Shown here: positions 44,733 to 54,002 of the stretch, one piece after another
Position numbering within the stretch: position 1 is the first letter of the stretch
Layout: each line of letters opens with the position of its first letter
Source of the DNA: Selenomonadales bacterium
GTDB taxonomy: Bacteria > Bacillota > Negativicutes > Sporomusales > UBA7701
Assembly (NCBI GenBank): GCA_018434945.1
Contig: JAHDOI010000016.1
Span: 1 to 64,000, forward strand
Length of the DNA stretch: 64,000 nt
Direction: 5' to 3'
Program-made: the position numbers and the translations under genes
The notes under the pieces: model-generated
Seen by the model: the letters and a program-made list of their open reading frames with translations, nothing else
Database searches by the model: none
Told to the model about the DNA's origin: nothing

Positions 44733-45707
44733 TTAATTACACAGCTTCTTAGCTGCAAGGGCAACGTCGTCAGCGGTGATCTTGACGAGTTTTTCGAGGT
44801 TGGGGCTGAAGGGTATCGGCACGTAGGGGGCGCCGATGCGCACGATGGGGGCGTCGAGGAGGTCGAGGTTTTCTTCGGCGGCGCGGGCGGCGATTTCCGC
44901 GCCGACCCCGCCGGTCTTGACGGCTTCGTGGACGATCATGAGCCGGTGGGTTTTGGCGATTGAGGCGTAGATGGCGTCAAAGTCGATGGGCGAGATGGTC
45001 CTGAGGTCGATGACTTCGGCTTCTATCCCCTGCCCGGCGAGTTTGTCGGCGGCTTCGAGGACGCGGTGCAGCATCATGGAGTAGGAGACGATGGTGAGGT
45101 CGCGGCCCGGCCGGACGATGTTGGCTTTGCCGATGGGCACGAGGTGGTCGCCGTCAGGTACCGGCCCTTTGGTGGGAAAAAGGGCTTTGTGTTCGAAGTA
45201 GAGGACGGGGTCGTCGCTGCGGATGGCTGCTTTGAGGAGGCCTTTGGCGTCGGCCGGATTCGAGGGGACGACGACTTTGAGGCCGGGGACGTGGAGGAAC
45301 CACGATTCGAGGCTTTGGGAGTGCTGGGCGGCCGCCGAGCGGATGATGCCGTCGGGGGCGCGGAGGACGACGGGGACGGTGCATTGGCCGCCGAACATGT
45401 AGCGGATTTTGGCCATCTGGTTGACGACTTCGTCCATGCAGACGGTGATGAAGTCGGCGAAGTGCATGTCGACGACGGGCCGCATGCCTGCGAGGGCCGC
45501 GCCGACGCCGGCGCCGACGATGGCGGTTTCGGAGATGGGGGTGTCGAGGACCCGGTCGGTGCCGAATCGCTGGGGCAGGCCTTTGAATTGGCCGAATATG
45601 CCGCCCTGGCGGGCGATGTCCTCACCCATGACGAAGACGCGCGCGTCGCGCTCCATTTCTTCGGCCATGGCTTCGAGGGTGGCTTCGGAGAATGTTATTT
45701 CCCGCAT
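44733..45707 (-). CDS. 2-oxoacid/acetoin dehydrogenase E1, beta subunit (set 3)
   Basis: 324 residues. Start REITFSEATLEAMAEEM, GEDIARQGGIFGQFKGLP, DTPISETAIVGAGVGAA; C-terminal RTISPIDFDAI and HEAVKTGGVGAEIAA. It stops 28 bp before dctP, so E1 and TRAP transporter are one transcript. It starts 1 bp from the stop of its alpha partner. Confidence 0.88.
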   Translation of the reverse strand: MREITFSEATLEAMAEEMERDARVFVMGEDIARQGGIFGQFKGLPQRFGTDRVLDTPISETAIVGAGVGAALAGMRPVVDMHFADFITVCMDEVVNQMAKIRYMFGGQCTVPVVLRAPDGIIRSAAAQHSQSLESWFLHVPGLKVVVPSNPADAKGLLKAAIRSDDPVLYFEHKALFPTKGPVPDGDHLVPIGKANIVRPGRDLTIVSYSMMLHRVLEAADKLAGQGIEAEVIDLRTISPIDFDAIYASIAKTHRLMIVHEAVKTGGVGAEIAARAAEENLDLLDAPIVRIGAPYVPIPFSPNLEKLVKITADDVALAAKKLCN

Positions 45708-45708
45708 G

Positions 45709-46683
45709 TTACTTCACCCCTTCCACATAAAGGTCTGCGAATAGTTCGGCTTCGTCGGGGTAGGGCGCCTGGCGGGCTTCCCCGACCGCCTGCTCGATTT
45801 CGCGGGCGGTTTCGGACGCGATGGCGTCGAGGTCGGCCTGTTTGAGGAGTTTGGCGCCGATGACCTTGTGGGCGAAGTTTTTGAGGGGGTCGTTTTCGTC
45901 GAAGTGTTTCTGCACTTCGGCTTTGGTGCGGTACATTTCGGGGTCGCCGACGAAGTGGCCTTTGATGCGGTAGGTTTTTGCCTCGATGAGGGTGGGGCCT
46001 TCGCCGGCGCGGGCGCGGTCGATGGCGGCTTTGGCGGTTTCGAGGACGGCGAAGATGTCGTTGCCGTCGACGACGACGCCGGGGATGCCGTAGCCTTTGG
46101 CGCGGTCGGCGATGTCTTCGATGTTGTTGGTGGTCCGGTAGGGGGTGGTCGAGGCCCATTGGTTGTTTTCGTTTACGAAGACGACCGGCAGTTTCCAGGC
46201 GGCGGCCATGTTGATGCCTTCGTGGAATGTGCCGCGGTTGGAGGCGCCGTCGCCGAAGAAGCAGACGGCCACCTGGCCGGATTTGCGCATTTTCGCGGCG
46301 AGGGCCGCTCCGACGGCGAGGTTGTAACCGCCGCCGACGACGCCGTTGGCGCCGAGCATGCCGACGGAGAAGTCGGCGATGTGCATGGAGCCGCCTTTGC
46401 CTTTGCAGTAGCCGGTCTGTTTGCCGAAGATTTCGGCCATCATCGGGCCGATCTTGGCGCCTTTGGCGATGCAGTGGCCGTGGCCCCGGTGGGTGCTGGT
46501 GATGTAGTCCTGGTCGGTGAGGCTGGCGCAGACGCCGACGGCGATGGCTTCTTCGCCCACATAGAGGTGGACGAAACCCGGCAGCTCGCCGCCGAGGAAG
46601 AGTTCGCCGATTTTTTCTTCGAACAGTCTGATGCTTATCATCCGCCGATAGAGGTGGCGTAGAAATTCGGCATCATGTTTCAT
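45709..46683 (-). CDS. 2-oxoacid/acetoin dehydrogenase E1, alpha subunit (set 3)
   Basis: 324 residues from ATG 46683 (GAGGGGTGATC upstream). TPP motif GDGASNRGTFHEGINMAA, with GYCKGKGGSMHIADFSVGML (written whole at 20 residues) before it. The loop NENNQWASTTPYRTT differs from set 1 (ENNMYGISNCQRD) and set 2 (ENNKYGVSVAIDR) at the position that lines the substrate channel, so substrate range may differ. First gene behind the sigma-54 promoter. Confidence 0.88.
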   Translation of the reverse strand: MKHDAEFLRHLYRRMISIRLFEEKIGELFLGGELPGFVHLYVGEEAIAVGVCASLTDQDYITSTHRGHGHCIAKGAKIGPMMAEIFGKQTGYCKGKGGSMHIADFSVGMLGANGVVGGGYNLAVGAALAAKMRKSGQVAVCFFGDGASNRGTFHEGINMAAAWKLPVVFVNENNQWASTTPYRTTNNIEDIADRAKGYGIPGVVVDGNDIFAVLETAKAAIDRARAGEGPTLIEAKTYRIKGHFVGDPEMYRTKAEVQKHFDENDPLKNFAHKVIGAKLLKQADLDAIASETAREIEQAVGEARQAPYPDEAELFADLYVEGVK

Positions 46684-46732
46684 GGAGATCACCCCTCTCG
46701 TTTTTCCCAAAACGTCTTTGTGGAAATATAAA

Positions 46733-46748
46733 TGCATTTTCCATGCCA
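46733..46748 (-). promoter_or_regulatory. Sigma-54 promoter of the E1-TRAP-E1-E2-E3-lip operon
   Basis: Minus-strand TGGCAT-GGAAA-ATGCA keeps GG and GC at the required distance with one deviation in each box. It lies about 50 bp before the set-3 E1 alpha start. Confidence 0.75.
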
Positions 46749-46823
46749 ACAGGGAAAAACACTGGAATTTAGGGGTGTCTGGCTTGAAACGGGGCATATT
46801 TTCCGCAGCGACGCCGCGCGAAG

Positions 46824-46862
46824 TGTTCGTTAATTGAGCAGCAAGTGGTCAATTAGTGAACA
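46824..46862. promoter_or_regulatory. Probable activator-binding site (UAS) for the second AcoR
   Basis: An inverted repeat with 14-bp arms, 12 of 14 matching (TGTTCGTTAATTGA 46824-46837 and TCAATTAGTGAACA 46849-46862), 11-bp spacer, located about 75-130 bp upstream of the -24/-12 promoter and overlapping the end of the acoR-like gene. Confidence 0.6.
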
Positions 46863-48822
46863 TTTCGTTTTCTTTCGGCACGGTTATGTCGTAGTCGCGC
46901 AGTTTGCTGTAGAGGGTATTGCGACCGATGCCGAGGAGCTTTGCGGCGTGGGAGATGTTGCCGCGGGTGTTGCTGAGGGTTTCTTTGATGATTTTTTTCT
47001 CGGCGTCGCGTAAGGATAGCTGGCTCCAGCCGGCTGCCTCGGTTTTTTCGCCCATGGTGCGCGGCAGGTATTCGGCGCCGATTTCGTCGTATTCGCAGAT
47101 GTTGACGGCCCGTTCGACGACGTTTTCGAGTTCGCGGACGTTGCCCGGCCATTCGTAGGTCATGATGCGGGCAAGGGCGTCCTTGCTGAAGCGTTTGTCG
47201 TCAACTTCGAGCTGGCGGCACATTTTTTTGAGGAGGTAGTTGAGGAGGGGCGGGATGTCTTCGAGGCGTTCCCTGAGGGGCGGGACGTAGATGGGCAGGA
47301 CGTTGAGGCGGTAGTAGAGGTCGTGGCGGAAGTTGCCTTCGCGGACTTCGACGGCGACGTCGCGGTTGGTGGCGGCGATGACGCGGACGTCGATGTCGAG
47401 GTAGCGCTGGCCGCCGACCCTGGTGATGCGTTTTTCCTGCAGGACTCTGAGGAGCTTGACCTGGATGTCGAGCGGCATTTCGCCGATTTCGTCGAGGAAG
47501 ATGGTGCCGCCGTGGGCGAGTTCGAATTTGCCGGGCCGGCCGCCCTGCTTGGCGCCGGTGAAGGCGCCGTCCTCGTAGCCGAACAGTTCGCTTTCGACGA
47601 GGTTGCGGGGGATGGCGCCGCAGTTGATGGCGATGAAGGGGCCTTCGGAGCGGAGGCTGGCGTTGTGGATGGCCTGGGCGATGAGTTCTTTGCCTGTGCC
47701 GCTTTCGCCCTGGATGAGGACGGTGGCGGCGCTGTTGGCGGCGATTTTGGCGAGGCGGACGCATTCTTTCATGGCCGGACTGTTGCCGACGATGTCTTCG
47801 AAGCTGAATTGGGCGGTGGCGCCGACCATTTTTGTGACGAGCTGGCGGATCCGCTTGATTTCGCGGAAGATGTCAATGACGCCTTCGAGTTCGCCTTTGC
47901 TGTTTTTAAGGGGAATGGCGGTTTTAATGAAATGGAGGATGCCGCGCTTTGTTTCGATGACGAATTCTTTGTCGGTGTAGCCCTGGCCGGTTTCGAGGAC
48001 GCGGAGGACTACGGGACGGAAGTCGACGAGGGTGGAGATGTGCTTGCCGAGGGCTTCGGCGGGGTTGATGTTGAGGATTTTGGCGCCGGTGGGGTTGACG
48101 AAGGTGACGATGCCTTTGGCGTCGATCATCAGCAGGCCGTCGGATACTTTGTTGACGATGGTGGAGTGGATGCTGGCGGTCTGCTCGAGTTCTTTCTGGG
48201 CTTTCTGGACGGCGAGGTAGTTGTTGATGGCGGCGGCGGCCGATACGACCATGCCGAGGGTGTGGCAGTGGACATGTTCTTTGCGGCCGGTGACGCTGAG
48301 GACGCCGAGGAGGCTGCCGGCGGCGTCGGTGAGAGGGGCGGCGGAGCAGGCCCAGTCCTGGTGTTTCTGGCAGTAGTGCTCGTAGCCTGCGACCTGGATG
48401 GGACCGCTGCCGAGGAGGGCGAGGCTGATGGCGGTTGTGCCGACGAGGTCTTCGGTCCATTTGACGCCGTTGACGTACTGGATGCCGCGATGGGATTCAA
48501 GGACGACGGCGTCGCCGATGACTTCGATGACGAAGCCGTCCCGGTCGACGAGGATGACGGCGAAGCCGGAGTTTTCCATGAGTTCGTAGAGGTTGCGCAT
48601 GAAGGGTCGTGCGGCGGCGATGAGGTCGGCGTTGCGCGCGAGGAGGGCCTCGAGTTCTTTGCCGTTGACGATGACGCTGCTGCCGCCGCTGCGGTGGTCG
48701 ACGCCCTGCTGCTCGCACCGGAGCCAGGAGCGGACGATGTCGGTCCTTATGCTGCCGGGCTCGATTTCCCGGTGGGTGATGAAGCGTTCCCAGGCGGCGC
48801 GGATTAGCTCGTCCTGGATCAT
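46849..48822 (-). CDS. acoR: Sigma-54-dependent activator, AcoR type (set 2/3)
   Basis: 657 residues from ATG 48822 (GGAGGGAGC upstream). N-terminal AcoR-like sensor ([29 protein letters not shown]), PAS (about 215-325), AAA+ with [31 protein letters not shown] and [11 protein letters not shown], and Fis [23 protein letters not shown]. Clearly a paralogue of the activator at 22.5-24.5 kb. It is transcribed toward the E1/TRAP operon and is its likely activator. Confidence 0.92.
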   Translation of the reverse strand: MIQDELIRAAWERFITHREIEPGSIRTDIVRSWLRCEQQGVDHRSGGSSVIVNGKELEALLARNADLIAAARPFMRNLYELMENSGFAVILVDRDGFVIEVIGDAVVLESHRGIQYVNGVKWTEDLVGTTAISLALLGSGPIQVAGYEHYCQKHQDWACSAAPLTDAAGSLLGVLSVTGRKEHVHCHTLGMVVSAAAAINNYLAVQKAQKELEQTASIHSTIVNKVSDGLLMIDAKGIVTFVNPTGAKILNINPAEALGKHISTLVDFRPVVLRVLETGQGYTDKEFVIETKRGILHFIKTAIPLKNSKGELEGVIDIFREIKRIRQLVTKMVGATAQFSFEDIVGNSPAMKECVRLAKIAANSAATVLIQGESGTGKELIAQAIHNASLRSEGPFIAINCGAIPRNLVESELFGYEDGAFTGAKQGGRPGKFELAHGGTIFLDEIGEMPLDIQVKLLRVLQEKRITRVGGQRYLDIDVRVIAATNRDVAVEVREGNFRHDLYYRLNVLPIYVPPLRERLEDIPPLLNYLLKKMCRQLEVDDKRFSKDALARIMTYEWPGNVRELENVVERAVNICEYDEIGAEYLPRTMGEKTEAAGWSQLSLRDAEKKIIKETLSNTRGNISHAAKLLGIGRNTLYSKLRDYDITVPKENEMFTN

Positions 48823-48970
48823 GTGTGCTCCCTCCAAACCGTTCTGTATTGATACAGGAAAAAACTGTTATTATAACCATTGGACAAAAAACGTTCGTTT
48901 CCTGCACTTGTGAGAATTTTTTGAACGCTGTAATATATTATTTCGCCAGGCGGGAGACAGAAAATAGCGA

Positions 48971-48999
48971 AGGCCGCACGGCGGTGTGCCGTGCGGCCT
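48971..48999. terminator. Strong hairpin upstream of acoR (set 2/3)
   Basis: Perfect 12-bp arms AGGCCGCACGGC/GCCGTGCGGCCT around GGTGT. On the minus strand it is followed by TCGCTATTTTCT. It lies behind structured repeat copy 5 and probably ends the 48-residue gene's transcript. AT-rich sequence between it and 48822 probably holds the acoR promoter, which I could not place. Confidence 0.65.
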
Positions 49000-49029
49000 G
49001 GAGAAGGTAAAAGTATAATAAGCCAATAC

Positions 49030-49130
49030 AGACCGTTCAGAAGCCGCCAGATGCTAGTCAGCCCGGCGACGGCCCTGGACGGGCCTTGTCCCTTGCGGGT
49101 ACAACGCAGATGATGGTTTATCAACGGTCT
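49030..49130 (+). repeat. Structured intergenic repeat, copy 5 (short form)
   Basis: Outer stem AGACCGTT/AACGGTCT (a compensatory change relative to GGCCGTT/AACGGCC), CCAGATGC/GCAGATG motif, apical GGCCCTGG...GGGCC and the CCCTTGCGGG mini-hairpin found also in copies 6, 9 and 11. 2 bp behind the 48-residue gene. Confidence 0.8.
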
Positions 49131-49132
49131 GA

Positions 49133-49279
49133 TTAGCGTTTGGGGGTTGATTGGGTCATCTCTGTGGCGAGGATTTTATTGAACGGTTCCGTTTTTTTTG
49201 TTTTGTCTTTGCCGGTGGCGCGGCGTTTGTCGCGGCTTTGGTTGTTGGTCTGCTGAACTTTGGCGGTGACGATGAGCAT
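49133..49279 (-). CDS. Small basic protein, 48 residues
   Basis: ATG at 49279 behind GGGGAGGG, ending TAA at 49133-49135. The product starts MLIVTAKVQQTNNQSRDKRR and is rich in K, R, T and Q, so it may bind nucleic acid or be disordered. It is followed within 2 bp by a structured repeat, like the other real genes here, which supports it. No family recognised; it could be a small sporulation protein by neighbourhood. Confidence 0.45.
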   Translation of the reverse strand: MLIVTAKVQQTNNQSRDKRRATGKDKTKKTEPFNKILATEMTQSTPKR

Positions 49280-49367
49280 GGTGCGCCCTCCCCTGCCGGA
49301 TTTTTCTCTTCATAAATTATATCGGCGGGAAGGGCGAATTTGTTTAGGGGATTTTTGGGGCGGCTTC

Positions 49368-49964
49368 TCAGCGGCCGAGGATTTCGGCGAGTTTCCACCT
49401 GATTTTTACTTCTCCCGGTTTTGCCGCTCCGGTGGCGCCGTCCGTGCCGGCGACGGCCGGGACGGCGGTGACGGTGGTGCCGTCGATGAAGCACAGGGGC
49501 GGGAAGAGGACGCACCACCAGTTCTTGCCTTCGGCGGCGCCGAGGAGGATGCGCACGCTTTCGTAGCGCCCGGGCGGCAGGACGAGGCTGCCGTAGGTGC
49601 GGAGGGGGAAGTCGAACCAGCCTGTTTCGATGGCCACCGGGTAGGCTGCGCCGCCGGCGGCGACCGTGTGGCGGGCGATGCGGAGGATGTCTTCGCGCTG
49701 GGCGGCGACGATGCGGCGGGCGTCGTCAACGGTGGCGGCGGCGGCGAGCCGGGGGGCGAGGTGGGCGGTGACGGCGTCGCGGACGCGGTATTTGAGCTGC
49801 TGATCGGCGGCGCTGTCGCTGTTGGCGATGATGTGGAGGCGGATGAGGTCCTGGGGGGATGCCTCCTCTCCCCTGCCCTCGCCGGCGAGGAGCAGGCTCC
49901 AGCCGCCGGTGACGAAGACGAAGAACAGTACGGGCAATACGATGCGGATCAGGGTCTTATTCAT
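49368..49964 (-). CDS. spoIIR: Stage II sporulation protein R
   Basis: 198 residues from ATG 49964 (GGAGAGGA upstream; a TTG at 49982 overlaps it). One N-terminal signal/anchor helix (IVLPVLFFVFVTGG), then the SpoIIR core LIRLHIIANSDSAADQQLKYRVRDAV (key words LIRLHIIANSDS and LKYRVRDAV) and C-terminal WWCVLFPPLCFID. In sporulation it is made in the forespore and triggers SpoIIGA to process pro-sigma-E in the mother cell. Ends with an added K/A/G-rich tail. Confidence 0.92.
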   Translation of the reverse strand: MNKTLIRIVLPVLFFVFVTGGWSLLLAGEGRGEEASPQDLIRLHIIANSDSAADQQLKYRVRDAVTAHLAPRLAAAATVDDARRIVAAQREDILRIARHTVAAGGAAYPVAIETGWFDFPLRTYGSLVLPPGRYESVRILLGAAEGKNWWCVLFPPLCFIDGTTVTAVPAVAGTDGATGAAKPGEVKIRWKLAEILGR

Positions 49965-50027
49965 TTTTTGATTCCTCTCCAATGTTGATTCTTTTAAGTC
50001 TTTTTTTCGGTTCTTCTATGGTTTGCC

Positions 50028-50263
50028 GGGAGGGCGTTCAGAGGCCCCAGATGCAAGGCGCACCGGATAAGCAACACACAACGCTTTAGCGTTGATGTGG
50101 TCGCTTATACCCGAAAGGGTGCGAGCGCGCCGCGACGCGTACTCGGATGTACGCTAGCCAGCGCTCTGAGGAGCAAGTGCGCAAGTTCTTGGCGCTTCAG
50201 CGCCTAGAACTGCGGCCTACTCCTTGCGGGTGCGCCGCAGATGAGGTCAATCAACGCCCTCCC
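50028..50263 (+). repeat. Structured intergenic repeat, copy 6 (long form, both cassettes)
   Basis: Outer stem GGGAGGGCGTT/AACGCCCTCCC. Contains cassette A (CAACGC/GCGTTG hairpin, CCC-GAAA-GGG, about 50064-50130) and cassette B (GTTCTTGGCGC/GCGCCTAGAAC plus CCTTGCGGG, about 50175-50245). 236 bp, 16 bp behind sigG. Confidence 0.85.
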
Positions 50264-50279
50264 CCATTAATGGCTGGGG

Positions 50280-51053
50280 TCAGACGTATTTACGCATATG
50301 TCCTAGGGCGGCTTTTTCGAGGCGCGACACTTGGGCCTGCGATATGCCGATCTCTTCGGCGACTTCCATCTGAGTCTTGCCTTCGAAGAAGCGGAGGGTG
50401 AGGATGTGTTTTTCGCGGTCGCTGAGTTTGCGGAGGGCTTCCTTGATGGCGACGCCTTCGAGCCAGTTGAAGTCGTGGTTGCGGTCGTCGCCGATCTGGT
50501 CCATGACGAAGATGGGGTCGCCGCCGTCGTGGTATATGGGTTCGAAGAGGGAGATGGGCTCCTGGATGGCATCGAGGGCGAAGACGATTTCTTCGCGGGG
50601 GATTTTGAGTTCGTCGGCGATTTCGTTGATAGAGGGTTCGCGGGAGAATTTGTTGACAAGCGAGTCGCGGACCTGGAGGGCTTTGTAGGCGACGTCGCGC
50701 ATGGAGCGGCTGACGCGGATGGGGTTGTTGTCCCGCAGGTAGCGGCGGATTTCGCCGATTATCATGGGGACGGCGTAGGTGGAGAATTTGACGTTCTGGG
50801 CGAGGTCGAAGTTGTCGATGGCTTTCATGAGACCGATGCAGCCGACCTGGAAGAGGTCGTCGACATACTCGCCGCGGTTGTTGAACCGCTGGATGACGCT
50901 GAGCACGAGTCTGAGGTTGCCGTAGATGAGCTGCTCGCGGGCGTCGGCGCCACCCGACTGCATGATTTCGAAGAGTTCGCGCATCCGGCTGGCCGGCAGG
51001 ACGGGGAGCTTGGCTGTGTTGACACCGCAGATCTCTACCTTGTTTACTAGCAC
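50280..51053 (-). CDS. sigG: RNA polymerase sporulation sigma factor SigG
   Basis: 257 residues from GTG 51053 behind GGGAGGG; the GTG at 51068 overlaps that site. Conserved N-terminus VNKVEICGVNTAKLPVL is specific for SigG. Region 2 includes YVDDLFQVGCIGLMKAIDNFD and KFSTYAVPMIIGEIRRYLRD; region 4 has EVAEEIGISQAQVSRLEK. It directs late forespore transcription. Usually next to sigE; here a 247-residue unknown gene lies between them. Confidence 0.96.
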   Translation of the reverse strand: MLVNKVEICGVNTAKLPVLPASRMRELFEIMQSGGADAREQLIYGNLRLVLSVIQRFNNRGEYVDDLFQVGCIGLMKAIDNFDLAQNVKFSTYAVPMIIGEIRRYLRDNNPIRVSRSMRDVAYKALQVRDSLVNKFSREPSINEIADELKIPREEIVFALDAIQEPISLFEPIYHDGGDPIFVMDQIGDDRNHDFNWLEGVAIKEALRKLSDREKHILTLRFFEGKTQMEVAEEIGISQAQVSRLEKAALGHMRKYV

Positions 51054-51130
51054 GTCTGTCCCTCCCACAAGCTTCCAACCCTGTTAATTTCCTATCAGCA
51101 TTATTGCCACGGAGGGACGGTTTTATTCGG

Positions 51131-51159
51131 CAAAAGAAAAAGCCCCTCGCGGGGGCTTT
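51131..51159 (-). terminator. Terminator of the 247-residue gene
   Basis: AAAGCCCC/GGGGCTTT arms (51139-51146, 51152-51159), followed on the minus strand by TTTCTTTTG. Confidence 0.8.
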
Positions 51160-51191
51160 GAATGTCCTTAAAGCTGGCGCATACTGGATGA

Positions 51192-51935
51192 TCACGTAAG
51201 TTCCAGAGAGCTGCCGAAAAATGGTGGTTTCAGTTCGTTGTAGGCCGTCCGTTTAAAGCCTTCGTACAGGCTGAGCCGGTCTTTCATAAAGCGGTAGGCC
51301 AGCAATTCGTCGGGAAAGGCGGGTATCAGGTCGTCGCCGTCGATCCAGGCTACCCAGTCCCCTTCAAGCAGTTGCACGACGTGGAGCATGTCGGTGCCGC
51401 CGTTTTCGACCAGGCCGTAGTGGGTGAGCGGGATCGAGGAAAGCGATTTTATCCGCCGCTGTTCGATTAATGCTGCGATATCGCGGTAATGTTTCTTTTC
51501 GTGGGATGAAGACATGAAGTCCGCGTAATTGCGCACCTGTCTGGCGAGGGCTGTGGCATACATGACGATCGGCAGGTTCGCCAGGATGCCGTCCATTATT
51601 TTCCGGGCCTCGAGGATTATGTCGGCGGTGGGCCGGCCTTCCCTGACCCGCAGCTTGTACGCGGCGGGCTGGGGCTTGTTGATGTGCAGGCGCAGTCCCT
51701 GGTGCTTTGCGGTCGCCGTGGAATTGCGGCATTTGTCGAGTTCCAGGGTTATTCTGATCAGGCCGCCTCTTTCCGAGCCGCAATACTCATTCTGGTATGC
51801 GGTCCTTATTACATCGGGGCGGCCCGGACAGTTGGCCCGGAAATGTGACGACCGCGAATAGAATACGGTGTCGCCGAAAAACCTTTGCAGTTCGCCGCAG
51901 CCATAGTGGCGATACCTTAGAACAGTTTCCACCAT
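51192..51935 (-). CDS. Hypothetical protein between sigG and sigE
   Basis: 247 residues, unrecognised. The first 60 residues are aromatic and cysteine-containing (YRHYGCGELQRFFG, RANCPGRPD). The middle is charged and helical, and LEGDWVAWIDGDDLIPAFP stands near residue 200. No membrane segment or signal. It has its own terminator and a minus-strand TATAAT about 45 bp upstream of the start. A role in sporulation is possible from position only. Confidence 0.55.
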   Translation of the reverse strand: MVETVLRYRHYGCGELQRFFGDTVFYSRSSHFRANCPGRPDVIRTAYQNEYCGSERGGLIRITLELDKCRNSTATAKHQGLRLHINKPQPAAYKLRVREGRPTADIILEARKIMDGILANLPIVMYATALARQVRNYADFMSSSHEKKHYRDIAALIEQRRIKSLSSIPLTHYGLVENGGTDMLHVVQLLEGDWVAWIDGDDLIPAFPDELLAYRFMKDRLSLYEGFKRTAYNELKPPFFGSSLELT

Positions 51936-52025
51936 GCACCCCTCCGCACCGTTTCTCCCCCCTCCCCACAGGGGGTGGGTTAATTACATTATATACTATC
52001 TTGCGGTGCGTGTATAGCCGGTAAC

Positions 52026-52060
52026 CACGCCGATTTTCCACAAAACGGATCATCGGCGTG
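52026..52060. other. Inverted repeat between sigE and the 247-residue gene
   Basis: CACGCCGAT/ATCGGCGTG, 9-bp arms with a 17-nt loop, about 100 bp behind sigE. No T-run follows; could end sigE transcripts partly. The rest of the gap shows nothing I recognise. Confidence 0.4.
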
Positions 52061-52156
52061 TTGCGGGGCGTATGGGCCTCCCTGCTCCCGGCGGCCAGGC
52101 GGCTAGTATGGCGTGCCGGCTGTTAGGCACGGGCAATGCGCGAAGCGGACGGGTTC

Positions 52157-52894
52157 TCAGCTCTGGGCTTTGATGAATTTTTTCATTTTCTGGATTATGC
52201 GTTTTTCGAGCCGCGAGATGTAGGACTGGCTGATGCCGAGCATGTCGGCGACTTCTTTCTGGGTTCTTTCCAGACCGTCGCCGGCGAGGCCGAAGCGCAG
52301 TTCCATGATTTTCTGCTCGCGGCCGGAGAGTTTGTTGATGGCGTTGTAGAGGAGGTCTTTGTCGACTTCTTCTTCGACGGATTTGTAGATGATGTCGTTG
52401 TCGGTGCCGAGGACGTCGGAGAGGAGGAGTTCGTTGCCGTCCCAGTCGATGTTGAGGGGTTCGTCGAAGGAGACTTCGGCCCGGGTTTTGCTGTTGCGGC
52501 GGAGGTACATGAGGATTTCGTTTTCGATGCAGCGGGAGGCGTAGGTGGCGAGTTTTATCCTTTTTACGGGGTCGAAGGTGTTGACTGCTTTGATGAGGCC
52601 GATGGTGCCGATGCTGACGAGGTCTTCGATGCCTACCCCGGTGTTTTCGAATTTGCGGGCGATGTAGACGACGAGGCGGAGGTTGCGTTCGATGAAGACG
52701 CTTTTGACGGTTTTGTCGCCTCTTTGCAGGCGGCCGAGGAGGAAGGTTTCTTCGTCGCTGGAGAGCGGCGGGGGGAGTATTTCGGTGCTGCCGACGTAGT
52801 AGATTTCGTCGGGCTGAAGGATGCCCAGCGCCTGAAGGAGTGCGATGAAACGGAGCTTGATGTAAAGCTTGACGATCGGCCAGGTTATGCGCAT
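52157..52894 (-). CDS. sigE: RNA polymerase sporulation sigma factor SigE (pro-form)
   Basis: 245 residues from ATG 52894, overlapping spoIIGA by 10 bp. Residues 1-30 ([20 protein letters not shown]) form the hydrophobic pro-sequence removed by SpoIIGA. Region 2 [21 protein letters not shown] and region 4 [19 protein letters not shown] are intact. It controls early mother-cell genes. Confidence 0.96.
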   Translation of the reverse strand: MRITWPIVKLYIKLRFIALLQALGILQPDEIYYVGSTEILPPPLSSDEETFLLGRLQRGDKTVKSVFIERNLRLVVYIARKFENTGVGIEDLVSIGTIGLIKAVNTFDPVKRIKLATYASRCIENEILMYLRRNSKTRAEVSFDEPLNIDWDGNELLLSDVLGTDNDIIYKSVEEEVDKDLLYNAINKLSGREQKIMELRFGLAGDGLERTQKEVADMLGISQSYISRLEKRIIQKMKKFIKAQS

Positions 52895-53799
52895 ATGTTC
52901 GCCACCTCTTTGTTGTCTATTGCCTTCAGGACGGCCGGATGGAGGAGCGCGGCGTAGGCGCCGTCGGCCGTGAAGCTGCCGCCGTGGATGCCGACGACGG
53001 CTTCGTCGGCGGCGATGCTGCCCGCGGCGGTGATGACGGTGAGGTTGTCGGGACGGAAGCCGAGCAGGAGGCTGGCGCCGCCGATGCCCCGGCAGGGGAT
53101 GATCTGGACGCGGGCGAGCCAGTCGGGGTCGCCGCACTGGTCGAGGCCAGCGAGCCAGGAGGCGGGCGGGGTGCGCCGGAGGTAGCCGCTGACGCTGCCG
53201 CCGAGGAGGGGCTCGAGGCTGCCGCGTTCGACGAGGACGACCGGCCGCAGGCCGCCGATGGTGTAGAGATGGTTGCCGGTGTCGAGGAGGGCGTTGAGCC
53301 TGACACTGCGGCCGGCGTATTCGAGGATGAGCGGCAGGAGGAGGCGGCGGCGGGTGAGGCCGGCGAGGAGGCGCCGCCAGACAAGGCCTACGAGCAGGAG
53401 GGCTAGGAGGCCGCCGGCGGCGAGGTGCCGCCAGGTGACGGCGGGCCACGCCGCCCCTCCTTGGGGCTGGGAGGCGAGGAGCAGCCAGCCGAGGGTGGCG
53501 CCGCCGAGGAGGAGGGATACGAGGTAGAAGCAGGCGGTGGCGAAGAGGAGGGCCCGCCAGGAGCGGGCGCCGAGGGCGAGCCAGACGAGGGCGGCCGAGG
53601 CGGCGAGCTTGGCGATGGGGCTGTAAAGGGGGGCGGCGCCGGGAAGGAGGCCGCCGAGGGCGTAGAGGGCGCCGAGGACAGCGGCGGCGAGGAGGCGCCA
53701 GGTTCTGAAGGCGGCGCCGGCCGCCCAGGCGGTGAGGAGGAGGATGAGGGCGTTCATGACGGTGTTTATGACGAGGAGGATGTCCGCATAGACGTACAT
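52885..53799 (-). CDS. spoIIGA: Sigma-E processing peptidase SpoIIGA
   Basis: 304 residues from ATG 53799 (earlier in-frame codons lack a site; the one used is also weak). Five membrane helices in residues 1-160 ([20 protein letters not shown] at the start), then a cytoplasmic aspartic-protease domain with [13 protein letters not shown] (DTGN) and [11 protein letters not shown]. It cleaves pro-sigma-E after the SpoIIR signal. Confidence 0.93.
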   Translation of the reverse strand: MYVYADILLVINTVMNALILLLTAWAAGAAFRTWRLLAAAVLGALYALGGLLPGAAPLYSPIAKLAASAALVWLALGARSWRALLFATACFYLVSLLLGGATLGWLLLASQPQGGAAWPAVTWRHLAAGGLLALLLVGLVWRRLLAGLTRRRLLLPLILEYAGRSVRLNALLDTGNHLYTIGGLRPVVLVERGSLEPLLGGSVSGYLRRTPPASWLAGLDQCGDPDWLARVQIIPCRGIGGASLLLGFRPDNLTVITAAGSIAADEAVVGIHGGSFTADGAYAALLHPAVLKAIDNKEVANICA

Positions 53800-53947
53800 T
53801 TTTTTCACCGCCCCCCGGTTTTTCCGCTTTTCGGAAAGGATTGGCAGGATATGCATTTCATAACAATTTATGGCTGGCCTGCCAAGGATATTCCTATTAT
53901 AGCAAGGCGGTTTTTAAAAAAATGTAAATCGGTGGGTGCGCCCGCCG

Positions 53948-53981
53948 ACAAAATAAAGAACCCACCGCGCAAATCGCGGTG
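53948..53981 (-). terminator. Terminator behind ftsZ
   Basis: CACCGCG/CGCGGTG (53963-53969, 53975-53981, loop CAAAT), followed on the minus strand by GGTTCTTTATTTTG. It lies after repeat copy 7. The remainder of the gap to spoIIGA holds the spoIIG promoter region, where I could not place boxes. Confidence 0.75.
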
Positions 53982-54002
53982 AGTCTTTGAATGAATCTAT
54001 AC

